64,000 nt of DNA. It comes from Knoxdaviesia capensis (lineage: Eukaryota > Ascomycota > Sordariomycetes > Microascales > Gondwanamycetaceae). Below are positions 57,061 to 64,000 of the stretch, one piece after another (position 1 is the stretch's first letter; each line of letters begins with the position of its first letter). The DNA lies in the NCBI GenBank assembly GCA_001510575.1, contig LNGK01000003.1, forward strand, positions 3,797,732-3,861,731. Direction: 5' to 3'. The translations under genes were made by a program, and so were the position numbers. Under the pieces are notes generated by a model. It was not told the origin of the DNA. It did no database searches and worked only from the letters and a program-made list of their open reading frames with translations.

Positions 57061-60000
57061 ATTGTCTATACTGTACGTTTACTTAGAAGTCAACCTCTGC
57101 CAACGACAAGTACCAGGCTCGGTCCGCTTTTTTTCTTACAGGGCCCCATGTTCCATGCGTGGAAGGTTGGAAGTTTTTAGCTCTCCTATCGCCGAACCAT
57201 AATCCCTATCATCTCAAGTTGTGGAGCTGTTTCCTCTCTGGCCCCATTTCTGAATCCAGCACCCTACCCGAGCTCATATCAGCTTGGACTTGCATCGCCA
57301 TTAATTCTCGACTCTGACCTTGTGGTGGCTTTTCCGCCGTGGAATAATCGTAGATTATGATTACAGGCACAGGGAATCTGGGACTAGCCCCTCAATCTCC
57401 ACCAGTGGGGGTATGAGATCCTGTTACCAGTGCGCCTGAATGCTATCTTCTGTACTGGCTAGTGGCTACCCATCAAAGCAAGACTCAGGGAGAGTATGCT
57501 CTCGTCAACACCAACCCCAACCCTAACGACGACACCATCACGCGAGAAGCTCTCCTATCAAAGTGATTACCGGGGACACAGGACTTGCCAAGCACGGTGA
57601 TAAGCATATTGCTCCCGTTGAACACTTCATACACATATGGCCATAGCCGTACTGCATGTACATACAGTATGCAAGAGGCATACGGACAAGTACGAGTACT
57701 GGAGATGGCTACAAAAGTGCACACCACACGTCGAAGAAACGTAATGCCAAGGAGGCTACAGGAGCTTTTCCGGCATTTCTCTCCCACTGCTCTACAAAAA
57801 TCCCCCCGATCTTTGGTGGGTATTCAGAGTCCCAAGCACCGAAGGGGATTAAGAATGGCTGGGCCACTTATAAGTCACCGAGTTTTCTCGTCTCGCTTTG
57901 GTTAGGCCAACTTAAAATGTGATACAGGAAGAGTGGATTGACGGCCAGCAAATCTTTGCCACTGTCTTGCCTATATGGAATTTGTTTGTGCGTTAAGCTT
58001 GTTTTCAAGGCACTATGTATGTGCTGCTAACGTTAAACTATATCTGCGAAGGGACACACAGCGGAATACCACTTTGACTGGACACCTTATACGAGCTAGC
58101 ATGTGAAGACTGGAACTCCCCCAGAGTAGAATTTCCCGCTCCTTGGGTCATATGCGTACATGGATTTTGTTATTCGTGGGGTTATCTCCAGAGGGAGAAA
58201 CAGCAGAAAACACACGATACCCCACGCACGCTATAACAACACCTAGGTAAATGCAGCGTCGATGAGCCGCGATGGGATATGGGTGGGAGAAGGGTGGAAC
58301 TGCTGCGTCTTTCTTCTGACCACCTACAGGTATATATATATGTATTTACAAGACCACAAGTCCACGCCGGCAAGATTGCTGGGGGTTTCTTGGAGAAAAG
58401 CTGACCCATACGCGACCAGTACGTTCCTTGCTCACCATATCAAAAGACTGTGATAATGGTATATAGCCGAACAGGTCGCCACAGTAATGAGTACCTCAAC
58501 TTTGACTGGCTGTCCGGTACAGGTACAAGGCACGCTGCTGGAAGACTTCTAGAAAGAATCCCGGGTGGAAAATGTGAGTGATAACAGCTCCCTAGATAAG
58601 GGTCCCGCCTCCCAACAGTAACCCGAGCTGACCGCCACTGATACGCAAAGTCTCCATGGCTACCATCGGCTCCAAAAGCGACTGATACCCACCACACCAT
58701 GCTGAAGCCATCTCCATGGGGGGGGGGGAGAGGGGGACGAAGGATAGAGAGATTAGTAGGGTGCGGGCCATCAGTTGAACTTTGTGCGGTTGCGTCAATA
58801 AGCCAAGATGGTGGTGATACGCGGCCGCTATCGCAGAAAACAGAGCAGACCTTCAAAGGTATCAGTGGGGCTCCCTGGACACCATGCCCCATATATCACG
58901 GGAGGGGGTCCCGGCGACGGGACGTTGCACTACATATCCATGCAGCTAAGCAGTACCTAAGTCCGGAACGGAACTTTTGGAAACTCATAAAAAAAGGTCT
59001 TAGCTAGCTTCTCAGGGTACACCACAGAGATCATATGAGCAAACACCTGATCTTCTGGGCTCTATCTGCCGTGCACGTACTTGGGGGACAACCCCCCAAT
59101 CTGGCCAGGGACGTTTGGATCGTATCAGTGTGAGCTGCATCCGTAAAGGCATGCATGTTGATAAGGGTGGCTCAGGGTTTGAGCACTTGCTGCAGAGTGC
59201 GAGTACTTGGTTATATCATAGCGCTTACATGAAGATTGGAGTATTTGCACCTTTGAGCCAGACGTCGTGGCGAGTCCTTCAAAAGGAAAGGCGTGCTGGC
59301 TTGTCATTCAAGCGAGCATTACATACTGCTTGATATCTGCAGTTCGGCTGTATACTGACGACTGGCACTCCTGAAAAGCCTGGGCCTGCTGCCCAACCGA
59401 ATACCATTCTGCACCGCACTGTTATTCTATGTATGGATAGTGGGCTCCTGCAACGCACAAGTAAGTGCTGGCAACTCATCGCCACACGCACCCCTACTCT
59501 GACCTTCGAGGATTGCCATCCACCATTCATACGGACTATAAAGATAGCTGCTGATGTCCCCATCCTGGTAATGGTAAAATTGGGTATTGCAACATTTTCC
59601 AATCGCGTGTCTCCGTGGGGAACAGCGTGGTGATAGGAAGCTCACCCAACCCCCCAACGCCAGCAAACCCATGCTGTCTGCGCAATACTGTTCTTGAGAA
59701 TCACATCCACACAACCACATCTTGGAAGGGGACAAAGAACTTCTGTAATGCTTGTAAGATCCACTTAGTCCCCAAATGCCGGTTCTAGCAAACGTCGGAC
59801 GTATATCCCGAAAAGAATAAGCTGGACGAACGTCGAACCGTCCCGTTCTGGACAGTTGCGCGTACGTCGTGAAGACGGATGCTTACTTGCTCACAAATGG
59901 GTATCTCCATATAATCATCGCGGTTGGGATATCTCATATCAACCTCTGGAGATTATGTTTCGTTAAAGGAGGTCAACCAATATTACAAAAACGAATTGAT

Positions 60001-61315
60001 CATGACCATGATAAGTCGGCCGTTCGGTCCCTCTCCTCCTGGTCTCCATGTCTCTTATGCCGCCCCCCATCCTAATCGCAGCTGCATTTGGGATTGGAAG
60101 AAATCCTGCGCTCATCTACCGGAGTTGCAGATACTGGGAACTGGATATTGTCACACCTAGCGGTGCTAAATATAATCCAGCGTGGCCTGTGTCTCGTTGC
60201 ATTTTGGAATGTCACCGCACGTTAGGATGCTGCTGCATGCACGCACACATGTCGACTGGGATAGATTGTACTCCATTGATACGCGCGAGTCATTAAAGCT
60301 GCATTATATGTCTTGGGGCTAATCTATGGTGTGCGATATCCCTCTTCGTTGGGAAGAAACCATGTACGACCAGTTCTTCCTGCCCATATATCTATCCACT
60401 TCGAGATAGCTCGGTCGGTGTTGGTACGTCGCCCGAGATTCCACTTGAGTGTCGATATCAAGAGTTTTGAATTTTCTCTTCCATAAGACTTGGAAGAAGT
60501 ATCTTTATCTGTTCCCTTTAGTTGAGGGGGCTTGAAAGGAATCACGTGTAGCTTGCACTCTAATAGAACAACCCCTATTCCAATATTCCGGATTCCGATG
60601 CCTGGATGACCACTCCCACACAAATTCATCCGAATTGCGTATCTACTCGTGAGTCTGAGAGCGGTGTGAATCATTATGGCAACTGTATCGATAAACAGAA
60701 GTTTCACTTCCGGAAATAGAAGTGTAATACAGACTGTCCATACTCCGGCTGTGTCATTCGGCCGCAGTATCCGCATTTACGAAGCATCACAAAGATGGGA
60801 TATGAGTGTAGATAGCCACACTATCTGCAGCCTTTGAGCATACTGACTAGAAACTTCATAAGTCTTTACAAATAATGGAGGGTTTTTCATACGTCTAGCC
60901 TCATTGAAAAGTAATATATTTTGAAGTGACACCGGGTACTATGTTGCGCTGCGTGTTGGGATACGACCCTCCTGACATCAGTTTCAACCTTGCAATTGTG
61001 TTCACCCGGGATATTCTATATATTAAGAGCAACAGAGAGGCGCTTCTAACGTGATTGAACACTCAGCGTAGGCAGTGTGGTAAACGACAGAAATGCTCCA
61101 CCGACCTTCTAGTTGACAGTTAGTCTCCAGTCGTGAGATGGGGGATAAGGAACATACTAGGAAACCCGCAAGTTTCCAAAGACCATGAACGAGCTCACCC
61201 TGTAGCAGTATCTAAACAACTGGAAAAGACACTTCAATTCTAGTAGCCTTAGCCAGCCGATCCAACGGATGTCCCCTTTCCTCTGTAAGACACCACGTCT
61301 GTTCAGGGCTCGGGT

Positions 61316-61361
61316 CTAACCCTAAAGGCAACAAACCCTAACACACCACCATTAGGGTTAC
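61316..61361. promoter_or_regulatory. Three telobox-like motifs upstream of uvsB
   Basis: CTAACCCTAAA (61316-61326), AAACCCTAAC (61333-61342) and the inverted ATTAGGGTTAC (61351-61361) cluster 278-323 bp before the AUG of the ATR-type kinase gene. In yeasts, Tbf1-like proteins bind RCCCTAA sites in promoters; here the binding is inferred only. Confidence 0.5.
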
Positions 61362-61638
61362 TTGGCTGGTGACACTAGCAGGATCTAGGCGCGTCTGGGT
61401 GCCTGAATTAATTGAGGCACGCGTTTGGTCCCCCACATTGTGGCAGCTCAAGTTTCCCTTGACCTGAAATTTTCAACACTGCAAAGGTGTTTCTGCTGCC
61501 TGAATAAGACCAGGAATCTGTTGTCTGCCTCTTTAGAGAAACTAATGATACCTTCTACCACTACATTGAGCTGTTCTGCCCTCCGTTAAAGGCCATGTCT
61601 TTGCCCACAGCTTGCTCTTCAGATCCGCCCAGCCAACC

Positions 61639-64000
61639 ATGCCGGAGAAGACTACCCGACCGTACCCGCCAAACGGCGCCGATGCCGCAGGTACTTCGGT
61701 AAACGCCCCACCCGTATTCCGGCGTGGGGCGGCCCCGACCGCAGGGTCAGGTGCAACGACGCCCGAAGTCGCCTCGGCGGCCGCCGACATGCCATCCGCC
61801 GTGCCGCCGTCGACGCTGGCCGCCCAGCTCGTCGATAACATCTCGACCTCGACAGCGCGATCGTCGCGGTCCGACGACACCGGCGAGCTGAAGCGCTTCT
61901 TCCCGATAATCCAGCAGATTAAAGACGACCCGGCCCAGCTGCGCACCCCGCAGGACCGCCTCGACCACAACCACATGCTCTTGTACGTGTACGGCCGGAT
62001 CATGCTCGACGCTATTCCCGACCCGCAGCCGGCCGACCGTGACCGGTGTGCCGAAGACGCCGTGAAGGCGCTTCATTTCATCCGTATCACCATCTCCGAG
62101 ACCCCCGAGGTTCTGGTCTGCTCGGCCGCCGAGGGCCAGTTCCGCTTGCGTGGCGGCGAGCCGCTGTGGATGTGGATCCTGCCCCGGTTCCTCCGACTGC
62201 TCGGCCACGAACACTTGCCCGATCTCGCTGCTCCAATCGAGTCTATTCTTGAGTTCATGATGGCTCACCTGGTCCGGTCCTGCATGCATTGGCTGGACCT
62301 GACTCGGCTGCTGGAGTACTTGAAGAGCATTCTTCATGGTAAGGCTGATCCACGGCCAACACACCGTATCAGAGCGTAGGACTGACATCCGGGGCTTCCC
62401 ACAGAAATCTTCTTTTCCATTCTCTCTAAGCCATTCTCCGAGCTCCGAAATCTCTCTCTCGACCTCCCTCCCCGCGATTTCCTAGCCACTCTTCTCGACG
62501 ACAGCCCCTACTCGGACTACACCCGGCTGATGTACTCATTCAACAATTCTCCGTCTCTGCTCCGCCATGCCACCTCGGTCATCCACGCCATAACACATGC
62601 CATGTCCCACCGCATAACCGCCGAACCCCTCTCTGAACATCTCACCTGGCTTTTGGATGCCGTACAATCGCTATTTGACGCGCATCTGGCATGTAGTCTT
62701 GTTCTGCCCGTCCAGTATGCCCCGATCACCAGCCTGGCCCTCGATATCATATCTACGAAGTCGGCACAGCAGGCGCCGGAGGAGGTTCAGCAGAAGGGTT
62801 CAGTCACTCTGGCTCTCCTCTGTGCCAAGATTGTTCAAAACCCAACCGAGCTCCTTTCTGAGGATGATACGGGTGCTGCGTCGCGGCTCGCCGTTTGTAA
62901 AGTGTTCCTAAAGCTGGCTGATCTCTGTCCTCGAGACCGATCTCTTCCAGCCCTCATTATCTCGCAAGTCTTGAAAGCTGCAGAAGAACTATCTGCGACT
63001 CGTGAGATACTAGGGGAGAACATGGACTTCCACGTACGTCATTCTTAAGCTTTGCTCAACTTCAACTTTCACACATTGAGATACTAACGGCAATATAGAG
63101 ATCCATCCTAATCCTCAAGGTTGCCTCTGGCTCACCCCCATACTACTACGAACCCGATGTCAAACCCGACGCTTTTACCGATTCATCTCTCTGTGAGATT
63201 GTCACGAAAATGGCTTTGAACTACACCTCACAAGATCTAAAGCCGCCCTCGAAACGGGCCAAGACGGCGTATCCGCTGTCCCCGATAGATCACCTTGATA
63301 AGGTGATCCGGGACTGCTTGGGCCTGGAATCTACACTTGATTTCAACCTGGGAGATACCCTTGAGTCAGTCCCCACATCCCCTCTGAGATCGAATTGTCT
63401 TAACCCAACTAACATCCTGATAGAAAACTGTTTCCCAGTATGAGCACGAACGACCAGTGTCGAGCAATTGATCTTATCTCGCATATCCCCTGCGCTACTG
63501 AGGGAACATTAACACTCAGGTCTCAAGGGTCGGCAGGTTCCACGACATTCCTTTGCGAGATGTGCAGTGGTGACAACCCCGAACTCACCAGAGCCAAACC
63601 CAATCCTGAAAGGTCTCCGGCTGAGGTGTTCATGGCGTTTGAAAAGCTGGTTCCGCTGTTTTCCTCTCTGAAATCGCACCGTCCTCGCATTGTTGCCATG
63701 GTCGGAATCCGGCGAGTGGCGGCACATGCCGTTGGCCCGCGGTTTTTGGACCTGCAAAAATCCATTGTTGCCCAGTGGTGTGTTCAAGGCCTGCAAAGCT
63801 CGGTGCGCGAACTGCGAATTGCAGCAGGCCGGTCGCTAGCTGTCTTTTTGCGAGACCCCAAAGGCCGGGACATTGACGAGACAACCGCACGCAACAACAA
63901 CGCCATAGCCATATCGTTTCTAAGATCTCTCTCCGACAAGGCCGAACCACATCTTGCCGAGACCTGTATCATGGCATGGAAGGAAGTCGGGAAAGTTGTA
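61639..64000 (+). CDS. uvsB: UvsB/Mec1/ATR-type checkpoint kinase, N-terminal part (cut by window end)
   Basis: Four exons seen so far: 61639-62338, 62405-63033, 63099-63364 and 63424-64000 (open at the end), 724 codons of an expected 2300-2500. The AUG has context ACCATGCC. The N-terminal region is alpha-helical HEAT solenoid. The stretch 'SSVRELRIAAGRSLAVFLRDPKG' followed by 'NNAIAISFLRSLSDKAEPHLAETCIMAWKEVGKV' matches the conserved N-terminal solenoid/UME segment of ATR/Mec1/Rad3 proteins. The kinase domain lies outside the window. Known role: recruited by Ddc2/ATRIP to RPA-coated DNA, it signals replication stress and damage and contributes to telomere maintenance. Intron 3 uses the less common donor GTCAGT and has two in-frame acceptors 15 nt apart (63423 and 63438). 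I chose 63423 because it keeps 'KLFPSMSTNDQC'. Confidence 0.85.

Larger units (their letters stand above)
50450..61638. other. 11-kb gene-poor region between ptr2 and uvsB
   Basis: The first 500 bp form the CT-rich (- strand) leader of ptr2. The rest carries no recognisable gene. It contains (TG)11 at 52857-52878, (GCA)8 at 53128-53151, a 14-A run at 54084-54097, (CA)n at 55052-55072, (CAAA)n at 55646-55669, many GTACAGTAC-type palindromes (53674, 53735, 55183, 56655, 57067) and three weak spliced frames listed separately. Base composition is not strikingly AT-rich, so heavy RIP damage is not evident. Three telomere-like motifs lie near 61316-61361. Confidence 0.55.

Noticed and set aside
60324..60776. 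150-codon - strand frame with an AUG start upstream of uvsB
   Set aside because: No family resemblance, no CT-rich leader on that strand, and a length compatible with chance.
1..64000. CRISPR arrays, prophage, bacterial operons, rRNA genes
   Set aside because: No direct-repeat/spacer pattern, no rRNA-like sequence, and all firm genes are eukaryotic with spliceosomal introns.

Overview
The window is nuclear DNA of a filamentous ascomycete (Pezizomycotina, most likely Eurotiomycetes). Evidence: short introns (51-140 bp) with GTAAGT/GTATGT donors and CTAAC/CTGAC branch sites, very pyrimidine-rich 5' leaders, high GC at third codon positions, and homologues of typical mould genes (a KelA/Tea1 cell-end marker, a UvsB/ATR kinase, a UstP-like S41 peptidase, a Ser/Thr-rich GPI cell-surface protein). 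There is no sign of bacterial operons, CRISPR or phage. The genus cannot be fixed from sequence alone.

Layout: 1-9.5 kb carries three + strand genes: a small BLOC-1-subunit-like coiled-coil protein, a secreted S41 peptidase with two introns, and a two-Rossmann FAD oxidoreductase. 9.5-20.1 kb carries a Q-rich coiled-coil protein of unknown function behind a long CT-rich leader, then Vms1/ANKZF1, the peptidyl-tRNA hydrolase of ribosome quality control. 20.1-28.3 kb has no convincing gene and ends in the promoter/leader of a GPI-anchored mucin-like protein (28.3-30.2 kb). On the - strand, kelA (32.0-36.9 kb) converges on it. After a 6 kb spacer, Kog1/Raptor of TORC1 (42.9-47.2 kb, + strand) converges on a PTR2-type peptide transporter (48.3-50.4 kb, - strand). 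An 11 kb gene desert follows. The first 724 codons of the ATR/Mec1-type checkpoint kinase UvsB start at 61.6 kb and run off the window end.

Most genes are unrelated housekeeping or growth functions: translation quality control, polarity, nutrient signalling, peptide uptake and DNA-damage signalling. The S41 peptidase and FAD enzyme are adjacent, same-strand accessory-type genes and could act together, but this is only a hypothesis. More than half of the window is non-coding. That part contains microsatellites, a recurring GTACAGTAC palindrome, short telomere-like AACCCTA clusters next to vms1 and uvsB, and four weak candidates for small spliced genes. No tRNA, rRNA, transposon or RIP-degraded repeat was recognised.
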